Source of the DNA: Vibrio sp. CAU 1672
GTDB lineage: Bacteria > Pseudomonadota > Gammaproteobacteria > Enterobacterales > Vibrionaceae
Assembly: GCF_029223195.1 (NCBI RefSeq)
Contig: NZ_JARHUF010000011.1
Location: forward strand, 62,001-126,000
Reading direction: 5' to 3'
DNA length: 64,000 bases
The translations under genes and the position numbers were made by a program. Position 1 is the stretch's first letter; every line of letters begins with the position of its first letter. Shown here one piece after another: positions 40,067 through 49,070 of the stretch. The notes beneath the pieces were generated by a model, which was not told where the DNA came from, searched no databases, and was given only the letters and a program-made list of their open reading frames with translations.

Positions 40067-41350
40067 TTACAGTGCTGCAAGGCTTAAGCAGAAGCCTGCA
40101 ATTGTCGCTGCCATCAGGTTAGAAAGCGTACCAGCAACAACCGCTTTAATACCCATGCGAGCGATGTCATGACGACGGCTTGGAGCAAGACCACCCAGAC
40201 CACCAAGTAGGATCGCGATAGAAGATAGGTTCGCGAAACCACATAGAGCGAATGAGATGATTGCTTGCGTCTTCTCAGACATTACCTGACCAGTTGCCGC
40301 AACGACTTGTGCATTTTCACCAACGTAAGGAACGAAGTTCAGGTATGCAACGAATTCGTTAACAACTGTCTTCTGACCGATGAAAGAACCAGCAATTGTT
40401 GCTTCTTCCCAAGGCACACCGATAACAAATGCTAGTGGCGCGAAGATCCAACCTAGAAGCAGTTCTAGTGTTAGCTCAGGCATACCGAACCAGCCACCTA
40501 GACCACCAAGGATACCGTTAAGTAGCGCGATCAGACCGATGAAGGCGATAAGCATTGCACCTACGTTCAGTGCTAGTTGCAGACCAGCTGCCGCACCGCC
40601 CGCTGCTGCGTCGATAACGTTAGCAGGTTTGTCATCACCACCGTCTAGTGCATCTTCGATGTCTTCATGTGGCTTGTCAGTTTCAGGGAATAGGATCTTA
40701 GCAAATAGAAGACCACCTGGTGCTGCCATAAACGACGCTGCTACTAGGTACTCTAGAGGTACACCCATAGATGCGTAACCCGCTAGTACACCACCGGCAA
40801 CCGATGCCAGACCACCACACATTACTGCAAATAGCTCAGACTGTGTCATTCTTGGTACAAACGGACGAACTACCAGAGGCGCCTCTGTTTGACCAACGAA
40901 AATGTTCGCTGCTGCAGACATAGATTCAGCACGTGAAGTACCTAGTGCTTTTTGTAGACCACCACCAAGGATTTTGATAACCCACTGCATGATACCCAGG
41001 TAGTACAATACAGAGATCAGTGATGAGAAGAAGATCAGTGTAGGAAGAACACGGAATGCGAAGATGAAACCGCCGCCGCCGAACACTTCGAACATCTTGT
41101 TTGAAACAAGACCACCGAATAGGAAAGATGTACCATCGTTACCGTAGTTGATAACGTTAGAAACACCACTAGAAAAACCGTTCAGAAGATCACGGCCCCA
41201 AGGTACATAAAGAACAAATGCACCTAATGCGAATTGGATGGCAAAAGCGCCGCCCACGGTTCTAAAATTGATAGCTTTGCGGTTTGCGGATAGTGCAAAT
41301 GCGATTGCAAGAAGCACTACCATACCGACTAGGCTCATAAACAGGCTCAT
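40067..41350 (-). CDS. nupC: Concentrative nucleoside transporter (NupC/CNT family)
   Basis: Inner-membrane Na+-coupled nucleoside symporter of 427 residues. Almost all of it agrees with what I remember of the crystallised V. cholerae CNT protein, including [20 protein letters not shown] (hairpin-1 / TM4 binding region), the [18 protein letters not shown] block of hairpin 2, and the conserved Asn-Phe-Val pattern. About 8 membrane helices plus 2 re-entrant hairpins. It should feed the deo pathway encoded immediately downstream. It has its own CRP-controlled promoter and its own terminator. Confidence 0.95.
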   Translation of the reverse strand: MSLFMSLVGMVVLLAIAFALSANRKAINFRTVGGAFAIQFALGAFVLYVPWGRDLLNGFSSGVSNVINYGNDGTSFLFGGLVSNKMFEVFGGGGFIFAFRVLPTLIFFSSLISVLYYLGIMQWVIKILGGGLQKALGTSRAESMSAAANIFVGQTEAPLVVRPFVPRMTQSELFAVMCGGLASVAGGVLAGYASMGVPLEYLVAASFMAAPGGLLFAKILFPETDKPHEDIEDALDGGDDKPANVIDAAAGGAAAGLQLALNVGAMLIAFIGLIALLNGILGGLGGWFGMPELTLELLLGWIFAPLAFVIGVPWEEATIAGSFIGQKTVVNEFVAYLNFVPYVGENAQVVAATGQVMSEKTQAIISFALCGFANLSSIAILLGGLGGLAPSRRHDIARMGIKAVVAGTLSNLMAATIAGFCLSLAAL

Positions 41351-41416
41351 AGTTTATGACTTCCTTATAAAGTTATTTATTGGCGTGTTACAAAATGGAG
41401 CTATAAAGCGGAGGCA

Positions 41417-41422
41417 ATTATA
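41417..41422 (-). promoter_or_regulatory. nupC -10 box
   Basis: TATAAT on the minus strand, 67 bases before the start codon; the -35 region is poor, as expected for a CRP-dependent promoter. RNA start near 41410. Confidence 0.6.
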
Positions 41423-41443
41423 CTCATCCGGAATCAATTAAAG

Positions 41444-41459
41444 TAATGCCAGCCTCACA
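41444..41459 (-). promoter_or_regulatory. CRP site 1 at about -41 of the nupC promoter
   Basis: TGTGA-GGCTGG-CATTA on the minus strand: one perfect CRP half site, one weak. Its centre (41451.5) is about 41 bases before the predicted start, the class II CRP position. Confidence 0.55.
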
Positions 41460-41494
41460 CTTTCCTATAAGACTCATCATTCATTCACTCCTAT

Positions 41495-41512
41495 TTGTGA
41501 GTTAACTCACAA
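41495..41512. promoter_or_regulatory. CRP site 2 at about -93 of the nupC promoter
   Basis: TTGTGAGTT-AACTCACAA, an 18-bp perfect palindrome with consensus TGTGA-N6-TCACA. Centre 41503.5 is 52 bp upstream of site 1, the spacing used in E. coli deoP2 and other CRP/CytR promoters. Confidence 0.75.
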
Positions 41513-41540
41513 TAAGTAGGAAAACGTTTTCGATTTTAAC

Positions 41541-42332
41541 CTACAGCTTTGGATTGCATTCACATAAGGAGAAAGCAAAATTGCTATTTTCCCACACTTG
41601 GCTAGCAATCGATTGCAACGGCTCTCCACGCAACGCTGACAATGATTTTAGCACATGAATGAGTTTGTCTGGATGATTGGCTTGCCCCTGATAACCAAGT
41701 ATCGGCATATCCGGCGCGTCGGTTTCCAAAACCACAGTGTTAAGCGGCAGCCTTTGAATCGCATCACGGGTTTTTTTGGCCCGTGGGTAAGTGATGGTGC
41801 CACCAACACCAATGTAAAAACCAAGCTTCACCCACTCCATGGCTTGTTGGTAGCTACCAGAGAATGCATGTACTACCCCCCCTCGCGGAAGCTGCGCTTT
41901 TTTGACTAGCTGAATCAGCCGGTTGTGTGCTTTACGGCAGTGTAAAATAACTGGCAAATCGTAGCTTTTCGCCAGGTCGAACTGCGCGCTAAGTGCCGCT
42001 TCCTGCCACTCAACCGGTACCGTTAGCGCAAAATCCAAGCCGCATTCACCAATCGCCACACAGCGATCGTCCGCCCGGGCAATCAACTGCTCGAGCTGTG
42101 ACTGATGATGTTGGAAATTACCGTCAAGGAAATAAGGATGAAAACCAAGCGCGTAATATAAGCTGGTATGCTGCGCGGCTAAGGACTGGATGCGCGACCA
42201 GTTTTGCGGGCCAACCGAAGGGATCAGTATTCTCGCTACCCCCTGCTCTTTCGCCCGTTGCAGATGGTGCTCAAAATCATCCCTGAACATCTCAAAATCA
42301 AAGTGGCAGTGGGTATCAAACAGTTTTATCAC
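41541..42332 (-). CDS. TatD-family metal-dependent hydrolase (YjjV-like)
   Basis: Amidohydrolase-fold protein of 263 residues, probable nuclease. The HxH metal site is in LFDTHCHFDF at the N-terminus; a Glu in IGECGLDF, histidines in ILHCRKAHN and VVHAFSGSY, and Asp in ETDAPDMPI complete the two-metal site. I start it at GTG 42332 because upstream ATGs add about 31 residues before the HxH that the family lacks. It overlaps the end of the DUF5363-like gene by 17 bp. Confidence 0.85.
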   Translation of the reverse strand: MIKLFDTHCHFDFEMFRDDFEHHLQRAKEQGVARILIPSVGPQNWSRIQSLAAQHTSLYYALGFHPYFLDGNFQHHQSQLEQLIARADDRCVAIGECGLDFALTVPVEWQEAALSAQFDLAKSYDLPVILHCRKAHNRLIQLVKKAQLPRGGVVHAFSGSYQQAMEWVKLGFYIGVGGTITYPRAKKTRDAIQRLPLNTVVLETDAPDMPILGYQGQANHPDKLIHVLKSLSALRGEPLQSIASQVWENSNFAFSLCECNPKL

Positions 42333-42522
42333 AGCAACTCTCAGCAGATTTATCAGGTGAGGAAGAGGCAGGAGCGTTGTCCTGATTATCCTCATGCTGG
42401 GCAGGTTCTTCACGATATGGCACACAACTGCGTTTCTGACCTGGCGTCAGTCCCAGCTCTTTACACCAGTCGTCATACCGTTTTATGCCTTTTTTCAACC
42501 AGTTCACGTTGCCATTCTCCAT
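42316..42522 (-). CDS. Small conserved protein, DUF5363-type
   Basis: A 68-residue protein with a conserved-looking N-terminus (NWLKKGIKRYDDWCKELGLTP) and a variable, charged tail. I recognise this as the small protein found in Vibrio upstream of the TatD-family gene; no function is known. Its end overlaps the hydrolase start, so the two are co-translated. The prfC terminator's T run abuts its start. Confidence 0.7.
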   Translation of the reverse strand: MENGNVNWLKKGIKRYDDWCKELGLTPGQKRSCVPYREEPAQHEDNQDNAPASSSPDKSAESCCDKTV

Positions 42523-42528
42523 AAAAAA

Positions 42529-42558
42529 CGCCCTTAGCTAAGTGTATAGCTAAGGGCG
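42529..42558 (-). terminator. prfC terminator
   Basis: Read on the minus strand: CGCCCTTAGCT, 7-8 nt loop, TAGCTAAGGGCG, then six T. It lies 42 bases after the prfC stop and only 7 bases before the next start codon. Confidence 0.88.
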
Positions 42559-42599
42559 GCTTAGGATCTAGTTTACGGTGGAAAACCGCTTAACCTTTA

Positions 42600-44189
42600 T
42601 CAGTGCTCGCGCGTGGCGCGGAAATCAACATCCGGGAAGCGTTCTTGAGCCAGGTTCAGGTTGACCATGGTTGGCGCAATGTAAGACAGGTTATCACCAC
42701 CATCCAACGCCAGGTTAGCCTGGTTTTTACGCTTGAACTCTTCGAGTTTCTTGTCATCGCCGCACTCTACCCAACGGGCCGTGGCGACATTGACACCCTC
42801 ATAGATGGCTTCAACGTTATATTCTGATTTCAAACGTGCTACCACCACGTCAAACTGCAGCACACCAACGGCGCCAACGATCAAGTCGTTGTTTTGCAGC
42901 GGACGGAACACCTGCACCGCCCCTTCTTCAGAAAGCTGAACCAGACCTTTTAGCAGTTGCTTCTGCTTCAATGGATCTTTCAGGCGGATGCGGCGGAACA
43001 GTTCCGGGGCAAAGTTAGGGATGCCAGAGAACTTCAGCGCTTCACCCTGAGTGAAAGTATCACCAATCTGGATAGTACCGTGGTTATGCAGACCGATGAT
43101 ATCACCGGCATAAGCGTGTTCGGCACGAGAGCGGTCACCCGCCATAAAGGTAACCGCATCGGAAATACTGACTTGTTTGCCAAGACGAACGTGGTTCATC
43201 TTCATACCTTGAGTGTAAGTGCCCGATACAATGCGCATAAAGGCGATACGGTCACGGTGTTTCGGATCCATGTTTGCCTGAATTTTAAACACGAAACCAG
43301 AGAATTTTTCTTCCGTCGCTTCGACTTCACGCTCAACAGCCTGGCGGGTTTTCGGTGCCGGCGCCCACTCAGTCAGGCCATCCAGCATGTGGTCCACACC
43401 AAAGTTACCCAGCGCGGTACCAAAATAAACTGGCGTCAGTTCACCGGTCAGGAACAGGTCATGATCAAACTCCGGACAGGCACCCATCACAAGTTCCAGC
43501 TCTTCGCGCACGCTTTCAGCCAGATCCGCACCCACTTTGTCATCCAGCTCTGGGTTATCCAGGCCTTTGATGATACGGACTTCCTGAATCTCATGACCGT
43601 GGCCAGATTCGTACAGGATCGTCTCATCACGGTGGATATGGTACACGCCTTTAAACTCTTTACCGCAGCCGATAGGCCAGGTGATCGGCGCACACATCAT
43701 GCCCAGTTCGTTTTCAACTTCGTCTAAAACTTCCATTGGGTCACGAACATCACGGTCAAGTTTGTTCATGAAAGTTACGATCGGCGTGTCACGCAGGCGT
43801 GTTACTTCCATCAGCTTACGGGTACGATCCTCGACACCTTTCGCCGCATCAATCACCATCAGGCACGAGTCCACGGCGGTCAGGGTGCGGTAGGTATCTT
43901 CCGAGAAGTCTTCGTGTCCCGGGGTATCCAGCAGGTTAACCAGGCAGTTGTTGTATGGGAACTGCATCACCGACGTGGTAACCGAAATACCACGTTCCTT
44001 TTCCATTTCCATCCAGTCTGATTTTGCATGCTGTGCGCTGCCACGGCCTTTGACTGTACCGGCTTTTTGGATCGCGTTTCCGAATAACAGCACTTTTTCG
44101 GTAATGGTGGTTTTACCCGCATCCGGGTGAGAAATAATCGCGAAGGTTCTACGCTTAGACACTTCGCTTAGAAAAGGTGTATTTGACAT
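42600..44189 (-). CDS. prfC: Peptide chain release factor 3
   Basis: Translational GTPase of 529 residues that removes RF1/RF2 from the ribosome after release. G1 SHPDAGKTT (about 20-28), G3 [15 protein letters not shown]4 NKLDRD; C-terminal RF3 domain. Same length as E. coli RF3. Downstream of rimI as in the holD-rimI-prfC order. Confidence 0.96.
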   Translation of the reverse strand: MSNTPFLSEVSKRRTFAIISHPDAGKTTITEKVLLFGNAIQKAGTVKGRGSAQHAKSDWMEMEKERGISVTTSVMQFPYNNCLVNLLDTPGHEDFSEDTYRTLTAVDSCLMVIDAAKGVEDRTRKLMEVTRLRDTPIVTFMNKLDRDVRDPMEVLDEVENELGMMCAPITWPIGCGKEFKGVYHIHRDETILYESGHGHEIQEVRIIKGLDNPELDDKVGADLAESVREELELVMGACPEFDHDLFLTGELTPVYFGTALGNFGVDHMLDGLTEWAPAPKTRQAVEREVEATEEKFSGFVFKIQANMDPKHRDRIAFMRIVSGTYTQGMKMNHVRLGKQVSISDAVTFMAGDRSRAEHAYAGDIIGLHNHGTIQIGDTFTQGEALKFSGIPNFAPELFRRIRLKDPLKQKQLLKGLVQLSEEGAVQVFRPLQNNDLIVGAVGVLQFDVVVARLKSEYNVEAIYEGVNVATARWVECGDDKKLEEFKRKNQANLALDGGDNLSYIAPTMVNLNLAQERFPDVDFRATREH

Positions 44190-44333
44190 GAAACTGGTCT
44201 TCTTTGAGGTCTGAATGCTTGCTCAATACATGAACAAGATTTTGTCGATTCAATTTTGCGCGGTATTCTCGCTCATTATTGCTCCAGGGGCAACTTTACT
44301 CGAGATCCGGCAGAAGGAAATTCTCTGCAGTAC

Positions 44334-44786
44334 TTACATAAAAAACAGGTAACTCATGATGATCGCGTCTTCTTTACCGTTACCCGTCTCTGCCGGGTAA
44401 TAGTTGTAACGCCGATCCACTTCGTTAAAGCCCGCCTGCTCATAAATATGAATCGCGGGATGATTACTCTCTCTGACTTCAAGCCATGCACTTTCCGCTT
44501 TGGCCCGTTCACAGTGATTCAGGAAAGCATCCAGCAGTTGTTGCCCATAACCTTTGCCCTGCTGGCAAGGAGCTACTGCAATATTAAGTAGCGTCACCTC
44601 ACCGACGATATTTTGCGCATAAAAGTAGCCTAACACTTGATCCTGATCGATCAGGACATGATGACAGGCCCCGCGGCTGGACAAATCGCGGATCAACGAC
44701 TCCGCCCATGGATGGCTATGCGCCTGCTGCTCAATCTGCCATACCTGATCCAAGTGTCCGGTATTCATAGGGGCTATTTCAATCAT
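44334..44786 (-). CDS. rimI: Ribosomal protein S18-alanine N-acetyltransferase RimI
   Basis: GNAT acetyltransferase of 150 residues. Acetyl-CoA loop in the segment VAPCQQGKGYGQQLL (Q/RxxGxG/A motif) and the family ESNHPAIHIYEQAGF. It acetylates the N-terminal alanine of S18. Located 21 bp after the holD stop as in Enterobacteria; probably one operon. A start at the ATG at 44768 is also possible. Confidence 0.9.
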   Translation of the reverse strand: MIEIAPMNTGHLDQVWQIEQQAHSHPWAESLIRDLSSRGACHHVLIDQDQVLGYFYAQNIVGEVTLLNIAVAPCQQGKGYGQQLLDAFLNHCERAKAESAWLEVRESNHPAIHIYEQAGFNEVDRRYNYYPAETGNGKEDAIIMSYLFFM

Positions 44787-44807
44787 TGGCGTTTTACTTT
44801 CCTTTCA

Positions 44808-45206
44808 CTATGCGTAAGAACAGATTTGCTGCCACAATGCGCGCCGCTGTTCGTTGTTACCATCAATGTCCGCCAACAGTGGCGAAGTCAATATCTTAGC
44901 CTGCACCTCTGTGCTGGCCTGGCAACCGGCAAACCACACCCACTCTAGTTGATGCTCACCAAGCTGAAACAAGCGCTCAGGTTCAATGTGGCGCGCGCGC
45001 TCCAGGGGTAAATGAATGCTTTTCAATACCCGTTCGAACAACAAGGCCGTTTGGTTTTCAGGACAAACCGGGGAGACCAACAGCAGCTTGCAATCAAGCG
45101 GCAGTTCCAGCTGCGGAGCCTGATACCCGGTCAAACGCTCCGGATGACACAGCTCCCAGAGACTGATCCCCATTTCGTGTAAATACTGATTCTCTCTACT
45201 CGACAT
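44808..45206 (-). CDS. holD: DNA polymerase III psi subunit HolD
   Basis: Clamp-loader accessory protein of 132 residues that links chi (HolC) to the tau/gamma complex. N-terminal chi-binding helix (MSSRENQYLHEMGISLWEL) and the C-terminal RRALWQQICSYA, which matches RAALWQQICTYE of the E. coli protein. Overall similarity is low, as usual for HolD. The ATG at 45206 has AGGTGG six bases before; the GTG at 45215 lies inside that site. Confidence 0.88.
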   Translation of the reverse strand: MSSRENQYLHEMGISLWELCHPERLTGYQAPQLELPLDCKLLLVSPVCPENQTALLFERVLKSIHLPLERARHIEPERLFQLGEHQLEWVWFAGCQASTEVQAKILTSPLLADIDGNNEQRRALWQQICSYA

Positions 45207-45324
45207 TTTTGCCACCTATTTGAACCGGGCGATCCTAACAAATATTGTAACCGGGTTATACCGCTTTCTATTCGCCGCTATTGTTAACCTGTCACCCTGC
45301 AGCCAGTCAGACTGGCGCCAAATA

Positions 45325-45348
45325 AAAAACCCGCGCAAGCGCGGGTTA
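45325..45348 (-). terminator. yhbS terminator
   Basis: On the minus strand: AACCCGCGC-TT-GCGCGGGTTTTTT. Stem with a T tract, 21 bases after the yhbS stop. Confidence 0.9.
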
Positions 45349-45368
45349 GATTTGACTGATTTGGTTCA

Positions 45369-45872
45369 TTACAGTGCCGAAAACTCCGGAGCGTAATCAA
45401 TCCGCCCGGTTTGGCCAGCGCACGCGCCCTCAACCAGTTCCGCTACACGAAATGCGCCCTGCGGTACATCATATGCGCAGGAAAAGCCCATTTCTTCACT
45501 GGCCTTAAAGCCAAAACGCGCATAATAATCCGGATCCCCCAGCACCACACATACCGGGTAACCGAAGTCACGCAGTGAAGCGAAACCCTCTTTAATCAAT
45601 GCTGCGGCAATCCCCTGACGACGGTAGTCTTCACGCACCGCAACCGGAGCCAGCCCTTGCCAGCTATTTTCCTGACCATTGAGCGTAACCGGACTGAACA
45701 GCACATGGCCGATCACTTCACCGTCATCATTACACGCGACCAGTGACAGCGTCAGCTTACTGTTCTCACGCAAGCTCATCACGAGATTGGCTTCCGCTTC
45801 AGTAGGAAACGTCTGTTTTAATAAACGATCAATCTGTAAAAGATCCGCTGGAGCCTCAGTTCGAATAAGCAT
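45369..45872 (-). CDS. yhbS: GNAT acetyltransferase YhbS
   Basis: Acetyltransferase of 167 residues, the length of E. coli YhbS. The GNAT core shows REDYRRQGIAAALI (acetyl-CoA loop) and LGDPDYYARFGF, which is characteristic of YhbS. Start at 45872 (MLIRTEAP) with GGAG six bases before. Overlaps the end of ubiT by 17 bp, the same yhbT-yhbS pair as in E. coli. Substrate is unknown. Confidence 0.88.
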   Translation of the reverse strand: MLIRTEAPADLLQIDRLLKQTFPTEAEANLVMSLRENSKLTLSLVACNDDGEVIGHVLFSPVTLNGQENSWQGLAPVAVREDYRRQGIAAALIKEGFASLRDFGYPVCVVLGDPDYYARFGFKASEEMGFSCAYDVPQGAFRVAELVEGACAGQTGRIDYAPEFSAL

Positions 45873-46383
45873 TAACGGCTCCATCATAGTGTGCGGGAGC
45901 TTGTACACCTTTTTGCACAAAACCTGCCAAATGATTCATCGCCATCTGGATCGGTTTTGGCAGCTGTTCCAAATCAACACTATCCATAAGGTTTTTAACT
46001 TCCAACCCAAGCTCAGTATCACCTTCAATCGATAAGCGACGTTGGAAAAATAAGGTATCCGGATCCTCTTTACGACCAGCGATCAACACCAAGTCATTGA
46101 GATTACCACTAAAACTAACGTCTTCCTTGACCGGGCTATCAGCCACCACCAATTTCTCATTCTGATAACTGATTAACCAAGACAAATTTAAGTCTTTGAC
46201 TGCCACTTTTAGCCACTTATCTTCGAGAAATTCAAAGTCACCGTCTTCCAGTGCCTCTTTGAACACCATTTTCAGGCCTTCCAGCAAGGCTTTATGTTGA
46301 ACCGGCTGTGGTAATAACTGGGCTGGTGAACGCAGTATAGATGCAGCATTCGTAACCAGCTGAGTGCGAATCTTGTCTAACAC
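45856..46383 (-). CDS. ubiT: UbiT (YhbT), SCP2-domain lipid carrier for O2-independent ubiquinone synthesis
   Basis: Protein of 175 residues with an SCP2 sterol-carrier domain (about 45-150; FKEALEDGDFEFLEDKWLKV) that binds prenylated intermediates. It works with UbiU and UbiV in anaerobic ubiquinone biosynthesis. Here it is read from a GTG at 46383 and is separated from ubiUV by a divergently read GGDEF/EAL gene. Confidence 0.88.
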   Translation of the reverse strand: MLDKIRTQLVTNAASILRSPAQLLPQPVQHKALLEGLKMVFKEALEDGDFEFLEDKWLKVAVKDLNLSWLISYQNEKLVVADSPVKEDVSFSGNLNDLVLIAGRKEDPDTLFFQRRLSIEGDTELGLEVKNLMDSVDLEQLPKPIQMAMNHLAGFVQKGVQAPAHYDGAVNAYSN

Positions 46384-46868
46384 GTTTATTATCCGTTAGT
46401 CTGTCATAGAATTGTTCATCATACGCAATAGCATACTGGCATACCCTGTGATGCATCAATAAATAAATCTGTTGCATGTTCGGAGAAACCCGGAAGCTTT
46501 ACACCTCAGGCCACGATCAGTTAGTACTCCGCGGGCAGTTAGTACTCAGCCGGGAGCGCAAACATGGCTGCCTCCCTCTAATTTGCTTCATTTATCAACC
46601 GCCAGCTTAGCAATCGTCATTGAACTACTCAGCCCGCGCGCCACATTGCACAATATTCACCCAGTTCATCCGTACAAATATGCTTGTCCTGATTTAAGAG
46701 TGTTTCATTTCTTCGACAAAAGCACCGTTTTTTGAACTTACGGGAAGTATTGGCGCTAAGTCACTGATAAACACTTTAATAAAGCCATATTCAAAGTTAT
46801 AGTGAGTCAGACCGCGTTTTTATTACATGGACGAATAATCAGGCTCATCGGAGATCGGTAATACCCTA
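46384..46868. other. 485-bp gap between ubiT and the GGDEF/EAL gene
   Basis: Divergent promoter region. It contains the 12-bp direct repeat CAGTTAGTACTC at 46518-46529 and 46536-46547 (18-bp period). No FNR site with both halves was found. No gene is supported. Confidence 0.6.
46518..46547. repeat. 12-bp direct repeat, 18-bp period
   Basis: CAGTTAGTACTC appears twice, separated by CGCGGG. Possibly a regulator-binding pair for ubiT or the c-di-GMP gene. Confidence 0.6.
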
Positions 46869-48908
46869 ATGCCTTCCCAGCAATTACAACATTGGTTTGC
46901 GACGCTTACCTCAAATAGCCCGTTCTTTTTTGCCATTCTTGATAAGAAACACAATTATCGAATGGTCAGTGAACGCTACTGTGATATCGCAGGCCTGAGT
47001 CACGATGAACTGATAGGGCTATGTGATACCCAGGTGCTCGGTGAGCAGTTTTATCAAAAACTGGCACCTTATTATCAGCGCGCACTCAATGGAGACCACA
47101 TTGAAGCGGAAATCACGCTCGATGAAACGGATCTGGAAACCAGCCTTCATTTTAGTATTTCACCAATTTTAGATGGCAACGAGATCCGCTATATCTGCTT
47201 TCATGCCGTGGATACCTCAGAGAAACACATTCTGGTACGTTCTCTTGAGGAGTCAGAAAGCAAGTTCTCCAAACTGACCCATTTGCTGCCTGATGGCCTA
47301 CTGCTGGTTGAAGACGATATCATCATCTCTGCCAACCCGGCATCGGCACGTTTGCTCGGGCTGAACTCACCACACGAACTGTTAGGCGAAGAGCTGTCGC
47401 GTCTGTTTATTGATGAAAACAGCAAAAAAGTATTCAGCCACCGCCTCAGTTCTCTGTTGTCGGGCAAACCTTTCGTTTGCCTGACCAGCGCGCGGTGCGG
47501 TTTCGAGCGCAGAGTGCAACTGCATGCTGACACCACGGCTATCCTGGGGGGAGAATCGCAGATTATTCTCATCCAGGATGCTGACGACACCCCGAAAAGC
47601 CTTGCGGGTAACAACAACGAAAATGCCCACATCGATTCACTGACCAAACTGTACAACCGCTTCGGCTTTACCAAACGCCTGGAGCAAATGATCAAAAACC
47701 AGACACCACTGCTGGTGTTTTATTTAGATATCGATAACTTTAAGAACATCAACGATTCATTGGGTCATCACATTGGGGACAGGGTCATTCAGGAAGTTTC
47801 CGCGCGATTAAAGCGTCTGTTACCCCACCAGGCGATCATCGGCCACCTGGGAGGAGATGAATTTGGCATCATCCTGCCAGAACCAGAAAGTCCCCGCACC
47901 GCAGAAATACTCTCCGATCGCATCATCGCCTTGATCAATCAGCCGTTCGACTTACACCACTTCAGTAAACGGCTTGCCTGTTCCATTGGCAGCGTGCGCT
48001 ATCCGGAAGACGGCCAGGATGCACGCATATTGCTGCAAAACGCTGACACCGCGATGTATGAAGCCAAAGATCGCGGCCGTAATCGACTGATCAAATTTAA
48101 CGATCAGATGAACAAAGAAGCCCGGATGCGCTTATGGTTAGAAATTGAACTGCAAAAAGCACTGCAGCAGAACGGTCTGGAAGTCTGGTACCAGCCTAAG
48201 GTCAACGCGCGTGATTTCAGCATCAATGGCGCTGAAGCACTGGTACGCTGGAAGCATCCGGTTGAAGGCTATATCAGCCCAGCTGCTTTCATTCCCGTCG
48301 CGGAACGGGCTGGCCTGATCGAGCACCTGGGGCGGGTGGTGATGCGCGATGTATTCAATACCGTTAAACGTTGGAAAATACAGGGGATCTTGCCCGGACG
48401 CGTCGCGATTAACTTATCACCAGAACAATTTGGCAACCCCCAATTGATCGATTTTATGGAGACTTTACTGCGTACCACTGAACTTGATCCAGGATGCATC
48501 ACTTTCGAACTGACAGAAAGTGCGGTCATGAGTGACAGCGAACACACTTTGCAAATGCTCAATGCGATCAAAAAGCTTGGATTTGCTTTGTCGATAGACG
48601 ACTTTGGTACCGGGTACTCTTCGCTTTCTTATCTGGCCCGCTTTCCACTTGATGAGCTCAAGATTGACCGCGCGTTCATCAACGATATTGACACGCTGCC
48701 CAAACAGGTGACAGTGATTGAAAACATCATCAATCTGGGTAAATCTCTGGACTTGGCTGTGGTGGCGGAAGGCGTGGAAACCCACCAGCAAGCCACGTTG
48801 CTTTCTAACCTTCAATGCAATTCCATTCAGGGTTTCCACTTCTATCGTCCGCAGCCAAAACATGAAGTCGAAGAGCTGTTTGCGCAAAACCGCCGCCATA
48901 AAAACTAA
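46869..48908 (+). CDS. rocS: PAS-GGDEF-EAL protein (RocS-like c-di-GMP enzyme)
   Basis: Protein of 679 residues without membrane helices. Two PAS-like domains (about 10-120 and 130-240), GGDEF domain (250-410; GGDEF intact at 328-332, no RxxD inhibitory site five residues before) and EAL domain (from about 425; EAL at 456-458, loop 6 DDFGTGYSS and the late EGVET present). Both catalytic motifs look intact, so it could make or break c-di-GMP. Position next to the U32 peptidase genes matches V. cholerae rocS, hence the symbol with moderate certainty. Confidence 0.85.
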   Translation: MPSQQLQHWFATLTSNSPFFFAILDKKHNYRMVSERYCDIAGLSHDELIGLCDTQVLGEQFYQKLAPYYQRALNGDHIEAEITLDETDLETSLHFSISPILDGNEIRYICFHAVDTSEKHILVRSLEESESKFSKLTHLLPDGLLLVEDDIIISANPASARLLGLNSPHELLGEELSRLFIDENSKKVFSHRLSSLLSGKPFVCLTSARCGFERRVQLHADTTAILGGESQIILIQDADDTPKSLAGNNNENAHIDSLTKLYNRFGFTKRLEQMIKNQTPLLVFYLDIDNFKNINDSLGHHIGDRVIQEVSARLKRLLPHQAIIGHLGGDEFGIILPEPESPRTAEILSDRIIALINQPFDLHHFSKRLACSIGSVRYPEDGQDARILLQNADTAMYEAKDRGRNRLIKFNDQMNKEARMRLWLEIELQKALQQNGLEVWYQPKVNARDFSINGAEALVRWKHPVEGYISPAAFIPVAERAGLIEHLGRVVMRDVFNTVKRWKIQGILPGRVAINLSPEQFGNPQLIDFMETLLRTTELDPGCITFELTESAVMSDSEHTLQMLNAIKKLGFALSIDDFGTGYSSLSYLARFPLDELKIDRAFINDIDTLPKQVTVIENIINLGKSLDLAVVAEGVETHQQATLLSNLQCNSIQGFHFYRPQPKHEVEELFAQNRRHKN

Positions 48909-48994
48909 CCTGATGGATTCAGCGAGCGGCGGTACCGTTTTCGAGCCGGCCGCTTTCCTCTTAAGTGGTAATTATCTCACTGATTGGCCTAAAC

Positions 48995-49034
48995 CTAATT
49001 TATATCAATTCCGCTGTTCATAATCCTTCATAAA
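48995..49034 (+). promoter_or_regulatory. FNR-like site and -10 box of ubiUV
   Basis: CTAAT-TTAT-ATCAA (48995-49008) has one perfect FNR half site and a weak partner. Its centre is about 40 bases before the start predicted from CATAAA (49029-49034), a class II position. FNR activation of ubiUV is known in E. coli. Confidence 0.5.
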
Positions 49035-49070
49035 ATGCGGGCACCTTTTATTCTCGATGATTGTGAGCAT

